Assembly: GCF_002017875.1 (NCBI RefSeq)
Contig: NZ_MUFV01000001.1
Location: forward strand, 2,258,501 to 2,322,500
Direction of reading: 5' to 3'
Length of the DNA stretch: 64,000 nucleotides
Origin: Deinococcus sp. LM3
GTDB taxonomy: Bacteria; Deinococcota; Deinococci; Deinococcales; Deinococcaceae
Positions within the stretch are counted from its first letter, which is position 1, and each line of letters opens with the position of its first letter. The position numbers were made by a program, and so were the translations under genes. The notes under the pieces are model-generated. The model was not told the origin of the DNA, made no database searches, and saw only the letters and a list, made by a program, of their open reading frames with translations. Shown here in pieces: positions 19,490 through 30,452 of the stretch.

Positions 19490-20074
19490 ATGACCCTGCT
19501 GCCCGCCCCGACCGGGGCGCCCGGCCCGCTGTACTCGATCGTGGCGTGGCCCCCGGAAACCCTCGACAGCTGGCTGCGGCGCCTGCAGGAACGCCTGAAC
19601 GTGCGCGGCTTCGGCCTGCCGCACCTGAACCTCCGCGCGCCCTTCCAGACGCCCCTGGGCAGTCCGGAACTCGTGGACGCCTGCCGGGGCGTCCTGCGCG
19701 GCCAGGCGGCCTTCGACGTGCAGATCCGCGGCTGGAAGCAGGTGCCCGGCGTGATCTTCCTGGAATGCGAACTCAGCGCCGAACTGCGCGCCCTGCACGA
19801 CCGGACCCTGACCATCGAACCCTCCAGCCGCGCCCGTTACGACGGCCCCGAGTACCGCCCGCACCTGACCCTGGCCCTGGGGGTCCTGCCGTGGGCCGAA
19901 CCGCTGCTGTGGGAGGCCGTGCGCGACCTGACGCCGCCCGTCACGTCCTTCCGGGTCGAGGCGCTGAGCCTGACGCGCGAACACCGGGGCGAGGTGCAGG
20001 AACTCCACACCTTCCCGCTGGCCGGCCCCGCCGACCCTGCCCCCGCACCCGCCGCCGAGAGCGCCCCCAGCTGA
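19490..20074 (+). CDS. 2'-5' RNA ligase / LigT-like 2H phosphoesterase
   Basis: 194 residues. Two HxT/S-type motifs of the 2H superfamily are seen as HLNLRAPF (about 41) and HLTLAL (about 124); in the first the usual Thr is replaced by Asn. Such enzymes act on 2',3'-cyclic phosphates or 2'-5' RNA links. It lies 12 bases after the SufR-like gene, so it is probably in the same operon. The Ala/Pro-rich tail is not conserved in the family. The precise substrate is unknown. Confidence 0.75.
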   Translation: MTLLPAPTGAPGPLYSIVAWPPETLDSWLRRLQERLNVRGFGLPHLNLRAPFQTPLGSPELVDACRGVLRGQAAFDVQIRGWKQVPGVIFLECELSAELRALHDRTLTIEPSSRARYDGPEYRPHLTLALGVLPWAEPLLWEAVRDLTPPVTSFRVEALSLTREHRGEVQELHTFPLAGPADPAPAPAAESAPS

Positions 20075-20097
20075 GTCCGGCGAGCAGCCCGCAACGC

Positions 20098-20131
20098 AGA
20101 GGCCGGCCCCCCTGGTGGGAAACCGGCCTCT
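20098..20131. terminator. Hairpin terminator
   Basis: AGAGGCCGG (20098-20106) pairs with CCGGCCTCT (20123-20131), between convergent operons. Confidence 0.65.
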
Positions 20132-20156
20132 GACGCTGCGCTGAAGACTGGGATCA

Positions 20157-20290
20157 CATGGACTCCGATTGAATGGTTGACAAAAACCATTCAATCCGAG
20201 CGGATGCGAGTAGGAGAGAAGCGGATTCCGGGCGTGGAGCTGGCAATCCGGTGAAGTTCCGGATTGTCAGCGAAACAGACGGAATCCGTA
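20157..20290 (-). mobile_element. MITE copy B (134 bp)
   Basis: Inverted orientation. The right end CGGAATCCGTA is intact; the left end has two transitions. Target duplication TCA at 20154-20156 and 20291-20293; the latter is the TGA stop codon of the DAHP synthase gene on the minus strand. Confidence 0.87.
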
Positions 20291-21385
<1,095 letters not shown>

Positions 21386-21392
21386 GCTCAGC

Positions 21393-21398
21393 AGTGTA
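21393..21398 (-). promoter_or_regulatory. -10 box of leaderless promoter for DAHP synthase
   Basis: Reads TACACT on the minus strand, seven bases before the ATG. Confidence 0.5.
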
Positions 21399-21468
21399 GG
21401 AAAGCCGCGCCGGACCCCGCTGACACCCTGCTAGTCAATTGCAAAGAGTTGTCCAACTCCGGCTCTGG

Positions 21469-21900
21469 TCACGGTGTGCTTTCAGTCGCTCCCGGCACCG
21501 CCGCAGACGGGGCATTCACCATGTGCGTCGCCACCCGCGCCAGCGCCGCGTACAGTTCCCGCGCGTCGTCCGGCGCGACGCCCGGCGTGTCGCGCAGCGC
21601 CGCGTTCATGCACGCCAGCCACGCCTGCGCCCGTTCCGGCGTGATCGGAAACGGCAGGTGCCGCGCCCGCAGCCGGGGATGCCCGAACCGCTCGTGGTAC
21701 AGCGGTGGTCCGCCCAGGAACCCTGTCAGGAACGCCAGCTGCTTCTCGGCGGTCAGGGTCAGGTCCGCCGGGAAGATCGGACTCAGCTGCGGGTCACGGG
21801 CCACCAGGGCGTAGAAGCGGGTCACCAGCGCCGCCAGGGCGTCCGGGCCGATCCGGTCGTACAGGCTGCCGCCCGCGCTCAGTGAAAGGGGAGCCGTCAT
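21469..21900 (-). CDS. Group II truncated haemoglobin
   Basis: 143 residues. It matches the 2-over-2 globin pattern: YDRIG at the start, Tyr in RFYALV at B10, FLTGFLGGPPLY in the E helix, and the proximal His in the ARHLPFPI block. Group II proteins bind oxygen or nitric oxide and are thought to help with oxidative or nitrosative stress. It is a single gene, not clearly in an operon. A Pro/Ala tail follows the globin fold. Confidence 0.88.
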   Translation of the reverse strand: MTAPLSLSAGGSLYDRIGPDALAALVTRFYALVARDPQLSPIFPADLTLTAEKQLAFLTGFLGGPPLYHERFGHPRLRARHLPFPITPERAQAWLACMNAALRDTPGVAPDDARELYAALARVATHMVNAPSAAVPGATESTP

Positions 21901-21907
21901 GCCCGCC

Positions 21908-21913
21908 AGGGTA
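21908..21913 (-). promoter_or_regulatory. -10 box of leaderless promoter for the globin
   Basis: Reads TACCCT on the minus strand, seven bases before the globin ATG. Confidence 0.45.
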
Positions 21914-21959
21914 GCGTAGCGCCGCCGGGGTTGATCAGCGCCGGCGCCACGGGCCGCTC

Positions 21960-21994
21960 CCGGACCGAACGGCTGGTCAGGCCGTTCGGTCCGG
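21960..21994. terminator. Hairpin terminator
   Basis: Perfect 14 bp arms (21960-21973 and 21981-21994) and a 7-base loop. It lies ten bases beyond MITE copy C, downstream of the secreted protein gene that ends at 22140. Confidence 0.6.
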
Positions 21995-22005
21995 GGCGCG
22001 GATCA

Positions 22006-22139
22006 TACGGATTCCGTTTGTTTCGCTAACAATCCGGAACTTCACCGGATTGCCAGCTCCACGTCCGGAACCCGCTTGACTCCCACTCGCATCCGCTCGG
22101 ATTGAACGGGTTTTGCAACCCATTCAATCGGAGTCCGTA
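22006..22139 (+). mobile_element. MITE copy C (134 bp)
   Basis: Intact terminal repeats TACGGATTCCG / CGGAGTCCGTA. Target duplication TCA at 22003-22005 and 22140-22142; the right one is the TGA stop of the minus-strand gene. Confidence 0.9.
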
Positions 22140-22688
22140 TCACTTCTTCAGGACGGCGCTGGCGGGCAGGATGTAGATGGTGTCCAGGCCCCAGGGCTGC
22201 GGCTTGGCCGGGAACTGCGCGCGGCGCCACACCACGTAATTGCCGATTTCCGGGGCTTTCAGGACCGTGTTCTTGTACGGCGCGTCGGGCCACTGCACGC
22301 CGGCGGGGGCGTCCGCGTCGGCCACGGCGATCAGGCCGCCCTGCCCCAGCACGTCCGAGAGTTTCGTGGTGGGCGCGTACCCGTCCCGGCACCAGAACAT
22401 GATCTGCGCTCCGCTGGCGGCCAGCGTCTCGATGTCCGGAATGCGGGCTTTCAGGAAGGTGTCCAGGTCGTAGGCCTGCACGCGCAGGTCACGTTTGTAC
22501 AGGTAATCGGCGGGAATGGTCAGTGTTTCCGGCGTGACCCGCGCGGCCAGCAGCGCGGTCGGCGTGACGTTCGCGCGGCCCAGGGCCGAGACCTTGAACA
22601 CGGCGATCTGCTGCGCTCTGGGCGGGGCGGCCAGGGCGGAGGCGCTCAGCAGCGCCAGGAAGGGAAGCAGGTGGGTGATTCGCAGCAT
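22140..22688 (-). CDS. Small secreted protein of unknown function
   Basis: 182 residues from ATG 22688, chosen because it gives a clean signal peptide (1-20, ending ALAAPP). The longer upstream frame has no good start. The mature part has a single Cys in IMFWCRDGYAP (about 92-102) followed by Leu/Gly-rich segments. The Cys-Arg-Asp-Gly-Tyr block loosely recalls sulphite-oxidase-fold molybdopterin proteins, but this is not enough to assign it. The stop coincides with a MITE target duplication. Confidence 0.7.
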   Translation of the reverse strand: MLRITHLLPFLALLSASALAAPPRAQQIAVFKVSALGRANVTPTALLAARVTPETLTIPADYLYKRDLRVQAYDLDTFLKARIPDIETLAASGAQIMFWCRDGYAPTTKLSDVLGQGGLIAVADADAPAGVQWPDAPYKNTVLKAPEIGNYVVWRRAQFPAKPQPWGLDTIYILPASAVLKK

Positions 22689-22834
22689 CGGGAACCTCAG
22701 GAGAAGAGAGAAGAGAGATCGGAAGAGGAAAGGGCCGGAGACGCTCCGCGGTGACGCCGGGGGACCGTTCGCCGTCCGGGCGTGCGCGGCGGAGCGCACC
22801 ATAGCGCAGCCGCGCCGGGGGCTGGCACGCAAAT

Positions 22835-22860
22835 CCGGCACCCCTGTTCAGGAGTGCCGG
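22835..22860. terminator. Hairpin terminator of the ABC-2 exporter operon
   Basis: CCGGCACCCC / GGAGTGCCGG with one mismatch and a 6-base loop. It sits beyond MITE copy D, downstream of the permease stop. The rest of 22689-22909 shows purine-rich leader sequence of the secreted-protein gene and nothing else recognisable. Confidence 0.5.
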
Positions 22861-22909
22861 GATGGAGCGGCGCGCGCGGATAGACGTGGGCAGGTGCCAG
22901 CGCGAATTA

Positions 22910-23041
22910 GACGGGTTCCGTTTGTTTCGTTGACAACCCGGAAGGGCGCCGGATTGCCAACTCCACGTCCGGAACCCGTTCTGTTCCTACTCGCTCCGCT
23001 CGGATTGAATGGCTTTGTAAGCCATTCAATCGGAATCCGTA
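22910..23041 (+). mobile_element. MITE copy D (132 bp, diverged)
   Basis: The most diverged full copy; starts GACGGGTTCCG and ends CGGAATCCGTA. Flanks are TTA (22907-22909) and CTA (23042-23044), a target duplication with one later transition. The right one is the TAG stop of the ABC permease, so the original stop was probably TAA. Confidence 0.75.
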
Positions 23042-23815
23042 CTACACGTCGCGGCGGTCGAAGGCGAAGATGCTCATCAGGCCGAAACCGGCCGTGTAGA
23101 TCAGCAGCAGTATCAGCGGCTGCGCGATATCGCCCTGCTGCACGTACAGGTTCAGCTGGCTGGTCAGCAGGATGCGCTGGATCGCCTCGGGTAGCACCAC
23201 CAGCAGGCGCATGACGATCAGGGCCGCGAAGGTCGCCAGGGCGGCGGCGGCGGTGTTCAGGTACAGCACGCCGAACAGCAGCGACAGCGCCGCGATGGGC
23301 ATCAGGACCACGCCGGCCAGGAACGAGCCGCGCAGCACCTCGGCGAAGGCCGCGTCGCTCGTCAGTTGTCCCACGCCCACGAACAGCCCCGGCCCCAGTC
23401 CGGTGCCGCCCGTGAACGTCCCGAAGCCCAGCGGAATACCCGCCAGCAGCGAACCCAGCACGGTCGAGAAGATCAGCAGGAAGGGGTAGGACAGCGCCGT
23501 GATCAGTTTGCTGGCAATGACCTTGGTGCGGTCGACCGGGCGCAGCAGCAGCGGGGCCAGCGTGCCCTGCGAGACTTCCGAGCCGATCATCTCGGCGACG
23601 GTCACGGCGATGAACAGCGGCAGCAGGTAGCCGATGGTCACGCCGATACTCACGGCCGGCAGCTGCCAGCCGCTCACGAGATTCACCTGGATCAGGGCGC
23701 TCAGGCGCGGCGCGAAGGCCCACAGCAGCGGCATCAGGAACGTGACCAGCAGGGCCAGTCGCACGCTGCGCGCTCCGAACAGTTTGCGGTACTCCAGGGA
23801 CAGCAGGGTCAGCAT
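23042..23815 (-). CDS. ABC-2 type transporter permease
   Basis: 257 residues with about six hydrophobic segments (near 20-40, 55-75, 105-135, 165-190, 195-215, 230-250) and few charges outside the loops, typical of ABC-2 permeases. ATG 23815 starts MLTLLSLEYRKLFG, a common ABC-2 N-terminus. It lies downstream of its ATPase partner with a 43-base gap. It probably exports a drug, peptide or polysaccharide; nothing shows which. Its stop codon borders MITE copy D. Confidence 0.88.
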   Translation of the reverse strand: MLTLLSLEYRKLFGARSVRLALLVTFLMPLLWAFAPRLSALIQVNLVSGWQLPAVSIGVTIGYLLPLFIAVTVAEMIGSEVSQGTLAPLLLRPVDRTKVIASKLITALSYPFLLIFSTVLGSLLAGIPLGFGTFTGGTGLGPGLFVGVGQLTSDAAFAEVLRGSFLAGVVLMPIAALSLLFGVLYLNTAAAALATFAALIVMRLLVVLPEAIQRILLTSQLNLYVQQGDIAQPLILLLIYTAGFGLMSIFAFDRRDV

Positions 23816-23858
23816 GCGCTCACCCGGCCGCTACGGTCTTGGGTCAGGTCAGGGGTCA

Positions 23859-24803
23859 TCAGGCTTGCTCCACGCGTTCGCGGTAGTACTCGTACAGGTC
23901 GAAGTGGTCCGGGCTGGCCTCGAACACGCGGATGCCCTCGGCACTCAGGTGCGACAGGGCGTCGGGGACGCGGGACTCGCCGCCCAGGTGCGCGATGGCG
24001 TACGGCGTGCGGGTACTGACCCGGCGCACGAACGGCAGGCGTTCGAGCACGGCGGCCGCCCCGACCGGGTCGTCCACCCGGAAGCGGTACGCGGCCTGCC
24101 GGGCGCGCAGGTCCACGGTGTCCACCAGTCGCCCGCCGGTCAGGATGCCGACTGTATGGGCGTACGTGGCGATCTCGCGCAGGTGGTGGGTGCTCAGGAC
24201 GACCGCGCAGCCGCTCGTGGCGAGGCTGGTCACGATCCGGTGGATCAGCCCGATGCCGAGGGGATCGAGGCCGCTGGTGGGTTCGTCCAGGATCAGGACC
24301 TTGGGTTCGGCCAGCATGGCGCTCGCCACGCCCAGCCGCTGCCGCTGCCCCAGCGAGTACTCCTCGACGCGGCGGTCGGCCATGCGGGTCAGTTCCAGTA
24401 GCGCCAGCACCTCGCGGATGCGGTCGCGGCTGATCTTGCGGCCGCCCGGCGCCATGGCCGACAGGTTCGCGTGGACCTGCAGGTTCTGGGTGCCCGTGAA
24501 CTGCGGGTAGAACTTCGCCGGAGCCTCCACCACGGCGCCCAGGTAGGCGCGGGCACGCTGACCGTCGGTATGCACGTCCCGGCCCAGGAGTCTGACCTCG
24601 CCGTCCGTGGGGAAGGCAAGGCCGGTCATGGTCCGGATCAGAGTGGTCTTACCCGCTCCGTTCGGCCCGGTCAGCGCGTACACCTCACCGGGCTTCACGG
24701 TCAGGTACACGTCCTCCAGAACACTGTTCTGGCCGTATTTCTTGTACAGCCCCCGCACCTCAATGGCTGGGATGGCTGGCGCACCTTGCTTCGTCACCCG
24801 CAC
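23859..24803 (-). CDS. ABC transporter ATP-binding protein (ABC-2 exporter)
   Basis: 314 residues from GTG 24803 (a second GTG at 24797 is also possible). Walker A GPNGAGKTT (about 46-54), signature YSLGQRQRLG, Walker B VLILDEPTSGLDP and switch His in STHH are present. The C-terminal 90 residues follow the usual extension of CcmA/DrrA-type ATPases. It is paired with the permease just downstream on the same strand. Confidence 0.92.
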   Translation of the reverse strand: MRVTKQGAPAIPAIEVRGLYKKYGQNSVLEDVYLTVKPGEVYALTGPNGAGKTTLIRTMTGLAFPTDGEVRLLGRDVHTDGQRARAYLGAVVEAPAKFYPQFTGTQNLQVHANLSAMAPGGRKISRDRIREVLALLELTRMADRRVEEYSLGQRQRLGVASAMLAEPKVLILDEPTSGLDPLGIGLIHRIVTSLATSGCAVVLSTHHLREIATYAHTVGILTGGRLVDTVDLRARQAAYRFRVDDPVGAAAVLERLPFVRRVSTRTPYAIAHLGGESRVPDALSHLSAEGIRVFEASPDHFDLYEYYRERVEQA

Positions 24804-24867
24804 AGCCTAACCCAGGCGGCCACTCCCGCGCCTGATATGTCCCGCACAGCCCCCCCGACGAGGGGGC

Positions 24868-24910
24868 GGGGCACACCCGGTGCTGAGCGGTCCTGGCACC
24901 GGGTGTGCCC
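24868..24910. terminator. Large inverted repeat, probable terminator
   Basis: GGGCACACCCGGTGC pairs perfectly with GCACCGGGTGTGCCC (15 bp arms, 12-base loop). It lies between the end of the SodC-propeller gene and the ABC ATPase start. No T-run follows, so an attenuator or structural role is also possible. Confidence 0.5.
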
Positions 24911-25026
24911 GGCGGTTTCCGGTTCCGCCTGCTGTTGTTTTCGGGCGCTCGCTCTGCGCCGCTGTGCGGGTCTGCCCGGTTCAGGGATGCTGGGGCATGC
25001 TCCCGGCACCCCTGAACGCCCCCCCT

Positions 25027-26463
25027 TCAGAACTTGTTGAAGCGGGTCAGGCGGAACGGCGTTTCGGGTGTGCCGCCCTGCAACTTGTCGAGTTGCCCCT
25101 GCGGGACGATCAGGTCGCCGCCGAACGCCGCGAGGGTCGTCGGGAAGCGCAGACCCATCAGGGGCTCCTCGGCCACGATCTGCCCGGCCGTGAAGTCGGC
25201 GTTCAGGTTGACCTTCGTGATGACCCCCTCGGCGTTACGCACCACGTACAGTGTGCGCCCGTCGAGCAGCAGCCCGTCGCCGCGCGTCAGGCCGGTCATG
25301 ACGCGCCGCACGGCCCTGGTGCGCAGGTCGATGCGCCACAGCTCACCGGTGTTCAGCTGCACGGTCAGCAGCGCCCGGCCGTCCGGCGTGGCGACGATGC
25401 CGTTCAGGTTGATGCCCGGCGCGTAGCGGATGGGCGTGCCGCTCAGGTCCAGCCACGCGCTCAGTTTCAGGTCCGGCGTGACCCGGAAGATCACGGGCCG
25501 GCTGGAATCCGTGACGTACACGTTGCCGTCCGGGGCGGGCGTCAGGTCGTTCACGTACGCGTTCGGCGACTTGGGGGTGTTCAGGATCGCGACCGGGAAC
25601 CCGTCGGGCCGCAGGACGCTGACGGTGCCGCTCGCGCCGCCCGCTGCCCACACGCGGCCCTGCGCGTCCACCTTCAGGCCCAGCGCGGAGGCGCGCCCCT
25701 GACCGCCACCCTCGGCGAATTTCGTGACGGCGCCGCTACCCAGGTTCACGGCGTAGATGGTGCCGGTCGCGGCGCTGCCGGTGTACGCCACGCCACGGGC
25801 CGCGTCGACGGCCACGCCTTCCGGGAAGTCCTGCGGGCCGGGCAGCGGGTAGTCGCGCACGCTGAAGCTGTCGCGCGTGATAACCCCGCAGCGTTCCCGC
25901 GCGCCGGTCAGGCCGGACGGGTCGCTCCGGTAATCGTCGGGTTGCGCGTGAATGACCAGCGAGCGGTTCAGGACGCCGTTCATGCCGGTCAGGCTGACCT
26001 TGGCGGTCGTGAAGCTCGCGCGCCCGGTGCCGTCCGCGCCGACCGTCAGCATGGGCAGGTCCCCGCCGTGCCCCGCGTGGTTGTCCGCCTGCGGGTCGTC
26101 GTGGTTGCGGCTCATGCCGGGATCGAAGTGTCCGCCGGCCCCGCCGAAGGCCACGACCGTGTTCGTCGCGGCGTCCACGCCCGGCGTGCAGCGCCCGAAC
26201 TCGTGGACGTGCATGCCGTGCTGTCCGGGCGTGAGGCCCGAGACGGTCACGCTGACGCGCACCCCGCCGCCCTGCTGCTCGAAGGTGGCGGTGCCGCGCA
26301 CCTGCCCGGCCGTATCCCGCAGGGCGGCCGTGGCCTTCAGCGGCGTGGAGGCCGGGGCGGGCAGGGGCATGTCCGCCCCGCCCGCCAGACCGATCCCGGT
26401 CAGGGCTGCGCCGCCCAGCAGGGCCGCCGTGAGCAGGGTGCGCTTTCTTGAGATGCGCTGCAT
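25027..26463 (-). CDS. Cu/Zn superoxide dismutase fused to a beta-propeller
   Basis: 478 residues with a signal peptide (about 8-30). Residues 40-195 are a SodC domain with all expected ligands: His85 and His87, bridging His112, zinc ligands His121, His132 and Asp135, copper His172, and a Cys92-Cys192 pair. Residues 200-478 form an SMP-30/gluconolactonase-like propeller (repeats such as GRVWAAGG, DGNVYVTDSS, DGRALLTVQ). Most SodC proteins are 150-200 residues, so the fusion is notable. The start lies one base after the stop of the dehydrogenase-like gene, so the two are co-translated and both exported. Confidence 0.9.
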   Translation of the reverse strand: MQRISRKRTLLTAALLGGAALTGIGLAGGADMPLPAPASTPLKATAALRDTAGQVRGTATFEQQGGGVRVSVTVSGLTPGQHGMHVHEFGRCTPGVDAATNTVVAFGGAGGHFDPGMSRNHDDPQADNHAGHGGDLPMLTVGADGTGRASFTTAKVSLTGMNGVLNRSLVIHAQPDDYRSDPSGLTGARERCGVITRDSFSVRDYPLPGPQDFPEGVAVDAARGVAYTGSAATGTIYAVNLGSGAVTKFAEGGGQGRASALGLKVDAQGRVWAAGGASGTVSVLRPDGFPVAILNTPKSPNAYVNDLTPAPDGNVYVTDSSRPVIFRVTPDLKLSAWLDLSGTPIRYAPGINLNGIVATPDGRALLTVQLNTGELWRIDLRTRAVRRVMTGLTRGDGLLLDGRTLYVVRNAEGVITKVNLNADFTAGQIVAEEPLMGLRFPTTLAAFGGDLIVPQGQLDKLQGGTPETPFRLTRFNKF

Positions 26464-26464
26464 G

Positions 26465-27712
<1,248 letters not shown>

Positions 27713-27877
27713 GGGATGAATCCTCCGGACTGAAGCATCCGCACGCAGCCCCCCGCCAAAGCTGCCGCCCGTCACCATCTGAGAGATCGCTTCCGGTCCG
27801 GCCAAGGTCGCCTTCAGGAACGCTTCAGGGGACTCCCATCCGCCCGGCCCCGTCCGGGCCAGGGGTGCGCTCAGGGT

Positions 27878-28759
27878 TCAGGTCAGCGGCACGAACAGCG
27901 GCTGCGTGGTGGCGGGCGCGGCCCCGACCTGAACGGCCCGGCGGTGCAGTTCCTGCACGGCCCGCTCGCCCTCCTCGCCCACGTCCAGGCTGAAGGGATT
28001 CACGTACAGGTCGATGTGCGCCTGCATGACCTCGTCGGACATCTCCAGCGCGTGCTCGCGGATGTACCCGCGTGACGCCTCCGGGTGCGCGTACGCGTAC
28101 TCCAGGCTGCCGCGCACCGCCGCGTTCAGGTCGCGCTGCATGGCCAGCGGCAGGTCCCGGCGCACCAGGATCGCGCCCAGCGGGAGCGGCAGGCCCGTGT
28201 CCTCCTCCCACCACGCGCCCAGGTCCAGCAGGCGGGTCAATCCGTACTCGTGGAAGGTGAAGCGCGACTCGTGGATGATCAGGCCCGCGTCGATGGGCTG
28301 CCCCCCGAACTCGCCGCGCTGCACGGCGGGCATGACCTCGTCGTAACGCATGCGGATCACGTTCACCTGCGGGAACACCAGCCTCAGCAGCAGTTCCGCC
28401 GTGGTCAGCGCGCCCGGCGAGGCGACCGTGCGGCCATTCAGGTCCTGCACGTCCCCGCGCGTCACGATCAGCGGCCCCACGCCCCGGCCCAGCGCCCCGC
28501 CAGCGCGCAGCGCCACGTACCGGTCCATGACGCCGAAGTACGCGCGGTAACTGATTTTCGTCATGGGCAGGCGGCCCTGCGTGGCCCAGTCGTTCAGGGT
28601 CTGCACGTCCTCCAGCACCTCACGCACCGGCAGCGGCCCCTGCACCAGCCCCGCGTGCAGCGCGTGAAAGATGAACGTGTCGTTCGGGCACAGCGAGTAC
28701 CCCAGGTCCAGCACCGCCGGCAGGTCACTCGCAACAGGGGAAAGGGCATCCGGGCTCAT
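27878..28759 (-). CDS. mqnD: 1,4-dihydroxy-6-naphthoate synthase (futalosine menaquinone pathway)
   Basis: 293 residues from ATG 28759. MqnD converts cyclic dehypoxanthine futalosine to 1,4-dihydroxy-6-naphthoate. The periplasmic-binding-protein-like fold motifs are present: LGYSLCPNDTFIFHAL at the start, KISYRAY, and GLIIHESRFTF with the conserved His. It marks the MqnA-D route rather than MenA-F. The other mqn genes are not in the window. A TACCCT box lies seven bases before the ATG. Confidence 0.93.
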   Translation of the reverse strand: MSPDALSPVASDLPAVLDLGYSLCPNDTFIFHALHAGLVQGPLPVREVLEDVQTLNDWATQGRLPMTKISYRAYFGVMDRYVALRAGGALGRGVGPLIVTRGDVQDLNGRTVASPGALTTAELLLRLVFPQVNVIRMRYDEVMPAVQRGEFGGQPIDAGLIIHESRFTFHEYGLTRLLDLGAWWEEDTGLPLPLGAILVRRDLPLAMQRDLNAAVRGSLEYAYAHPEASRGYIREHALEMSDEVMQAHIDLYVNPFSLDVGEEGERAVQELHRRAVQVGAAPATTQPLFVPLT

Positions 28760-28766
28760 GCCGCCC

Positions 28767-28772
28767 AGGGTA
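28767..28772 (-). promoter_or_regulatory. -10 box of leaderless promoter for mqnD
   Basis: Reads TACCCT on the minus strand, seven bases before the mqnD ATG. Confidence 0.4.
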
Positions 28773-28901
28773 CGCCCGCCCGCCCACACGGAACGCGAGG
28801 CCAGCCACCGTCCTGCCAGCCACCGCCCTGCCCGCTGCTGTCCCGCCCCTGCCGTAACGAACGGCCAGCGCCGGGCTCAGCCTCGCGTCAGCCTGGGCAG
28901 G

Positions 28902-28907
28902 TACGCT
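28902..28907 (+). promoter_or_regulatory. -10 box of leaderless promoter
   Basis: TACGCT followed by exactly seven bases and the ATG of the DUF6174-like gene. Confidence 0.45.
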
Positions 28908-28914
28908 GCGCCCC

Positions 28915-29445
28915 ATGCCCCCCCTGCGCGCCGCCCTGCTGCTCCCCGCCGCCCTGGTCGCCCTGAGCGCCCTGAACCCCGCGCAGGCTGGTGGCGGCGG
29001 TCCCCGACCCGTCCCGGCCGCCACCTGCCGCGACGGGTACGTGCGCCCGGACTTCACGGCCCTGAAAGCGCAACTGACCCGCGCCCGCGCCCAGTGGAAC
29101 GCCGGGCGGCCCGCCAGTTACACCTACGACCTGCGCCAGATTGCCGCGCCCATCCTGTTCCCCGAAACCCGCGTGACCGTCGTGGGCGGCCGCGTGACCC
29201 GCACCGACCTGCTGCCCGGCCAGGAGGGCGAACCCAACCAGCTGGCCGCGCAGACCATCGAGGCGCGCTTCGACGACCTGTTCCAGACGCTGCAACGCCA
29301 GGCCCGTGCCGCCTGCCCGGAAGTGCAACTCAGCTTCGACCCGGCGCTCGGCTACCCCACCCGCCTGTACTCCGGCATGGGCGACAACGGCATTGCCGAC
29401 GGCTTCGGCGAGTGGACCATCCGCAACTTCACACCCCTGAAGTAA
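28915..29445 (+). CDS. Secreted DUF6174-like protein
   Basis: 176 residues with a signal peptide (1-25, ending PAQA). The mature part follows the pattern of a family tentatively recognised as DUF6174: a Trp then SYTYDLRQ, a short V..GRV strand, TIEARFDDLFQTL, and LSFDPALGYPTRLYS with a terminal WTIRNFTPLK. Two Cys may form a disulphide. Function is unknown in the family. It is divergent from mqnD and stands alone. Confidence 0.75.
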   Translation: MPPLRAALLLPAALVALSALNPAQAGGGGPRPVPAATCRDGYVRPDFTALKAQLTRARAQWNAGRPASYTYDLRQIAAPILFPETRVTVVGGRVTRTDLLPGQEGEPNQLAAQTIEARFDDLFQTLQRQARAACPEVQLSFDPALGYPTRLYSGMGDNGIADGFGEWTIRNFTPLK

Positions 29446-29494
29446 GCGCGTGACCCCTCACCCGCCACACCCCTCACCCGCCGCTGGCGCGGCG

Positions 29495-29515
29495 CCCTCT
29501 CCCCAGGGGAGAGGG
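29495..29515. terminator. Hairpin terminator between convergent genes
   Basis: CCCTCTCCCC / GGGGAGAGGG around a single A, with an outer GTGACCC / GGGTCAC pair (29450 and 29513). It lies between the DUF6174-like gene and ribF. Confidence 0.5.
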
Positions 29516-29540
29516 TCACGGGCGGGTCAGCATGCCTTTC

Positions 29541-30452
29541 TCAGCGGACGTCTTTCAGGGCTTCGCGGGCGGCGTCGGCGTCGCGGGCGATCTGGGCTTT
29601 CAGTTCGTCCAGGCCGCTGAACTTCTGCTCGCCGCGCAGGTGCGCGAAGAACTTCACCTGCAACTCCTGCCCGTACAGGTCGCCGCTGAAATCGAACAGG
29701 TTCACCTCGAAGCGCCGGTCCACGCCGCTGACGGTCGGGCGGAAACCCACGTTCGCCACGCCGTGCCAGCGGCCCCCACCCTCCAGTGCCGGGTCCCCGA
29801 CCGCCACGACCGCGAACACGCCCAGCGGCAGGGCCTTGCCGTCCGGCACGCGGATGTTCGCGGTGGGCCAGCCGATGGTGCGGCCTAAGCGGTCACCCTG
29901 CACCACCACGCCCTGCGCGTCGTAGTGGCGGCCCAGCAGGCGGCCCGCGCCCACCACGTCCCCGGCCTTCAGGTACTCGCGGATGCGGGTGCTCTTGATG
30001 TCCTCGCCGCCCAGCTGATGCATCGGCAGCGTCACCACCTCCGGCGCGACCCGGCGCAGGTCGTCCACGCCGCCCGCCCGGCCCCGCCCGAAATGGAAGT
30101 CCTCGCCGACCACGACCGTGCGGGGGCGCAGCTGCCGCAGGTCGTCCAGGAACGCCTCCTTGGGCCGCGCCGCGAACTCCGGCGTGAACGACGCCGCGAT
30201 CGTCTCGTCCACACCGTAACGGCCCAGCAGGTCCAGTTTCTCGGGCAGGGTGGACAGGAACTCCACGCCCTGCGTCAGCACCCGCGTGGGCGGATCGAAG
30301 GTGTACACCACGCTCGGCACGCGGTGCTCACGCGCCTTGGCCTTCAACTGCGCGATCAACGCCTGATGGCCCAGGTGCACGCCGTCGAACGACCCGACCG
30401 CCACGACCGTCGCCGTGTCGGGGCGCTGGCCAGGGGAGACGTACGTCTTCAC
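29541..30452 (-). CDS. ribF: Bifunctional riboflavin kinase / FAD synthetase
   Basis: Makes FMN and then FAD from riboflavin. 303 residues from GTG 30452, which overlaps the upstream NUDIX stop (GTGA). The FAD synthetase nucleotidyltransferase motif GSFDGVHLGHQ is near residues 20-30. The C-terminal flavokinase shows GWPTANI and FEVNLFDFSGDLYGQ. Lengths and motifs are normal. It is translationally coupled to the NUDIX gene. Confidence 0.96.
   Translation of the reverse strand: MKTYVSPGQRPDTATVVAVGSFDGVHLGHQALIAQLKAKAREHRVPSVVYTFDPPTRVLTQGVEFLSTLPEKLDLLGRYGVDETIAASFTPEFAARPKEAFLDDLRQLRPRTVVVGEDFHFGRGRAGGVDDLRRVAPEVVTLPMHQLGGEDIKSTRIREYLKAGDVVGAGRLLGRHYDAQGVVVQGDRLGRTIGWPTANIRVPDGKALPLGVFAVVAVGDPALEGGGRWHGVANVGFRPTVSGVDRRFEVNLFDFSGDLYGQELQVKFFAHLRGEQKFSGLDELKAQIARDADAAREALKDVR

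Noticed and set aside
22140..22688. Molybdopterin oxidoreductase assignment for the small secreted protein
   Set aside because: Only a short CRDGY block recalls that fold; not enough for a call.
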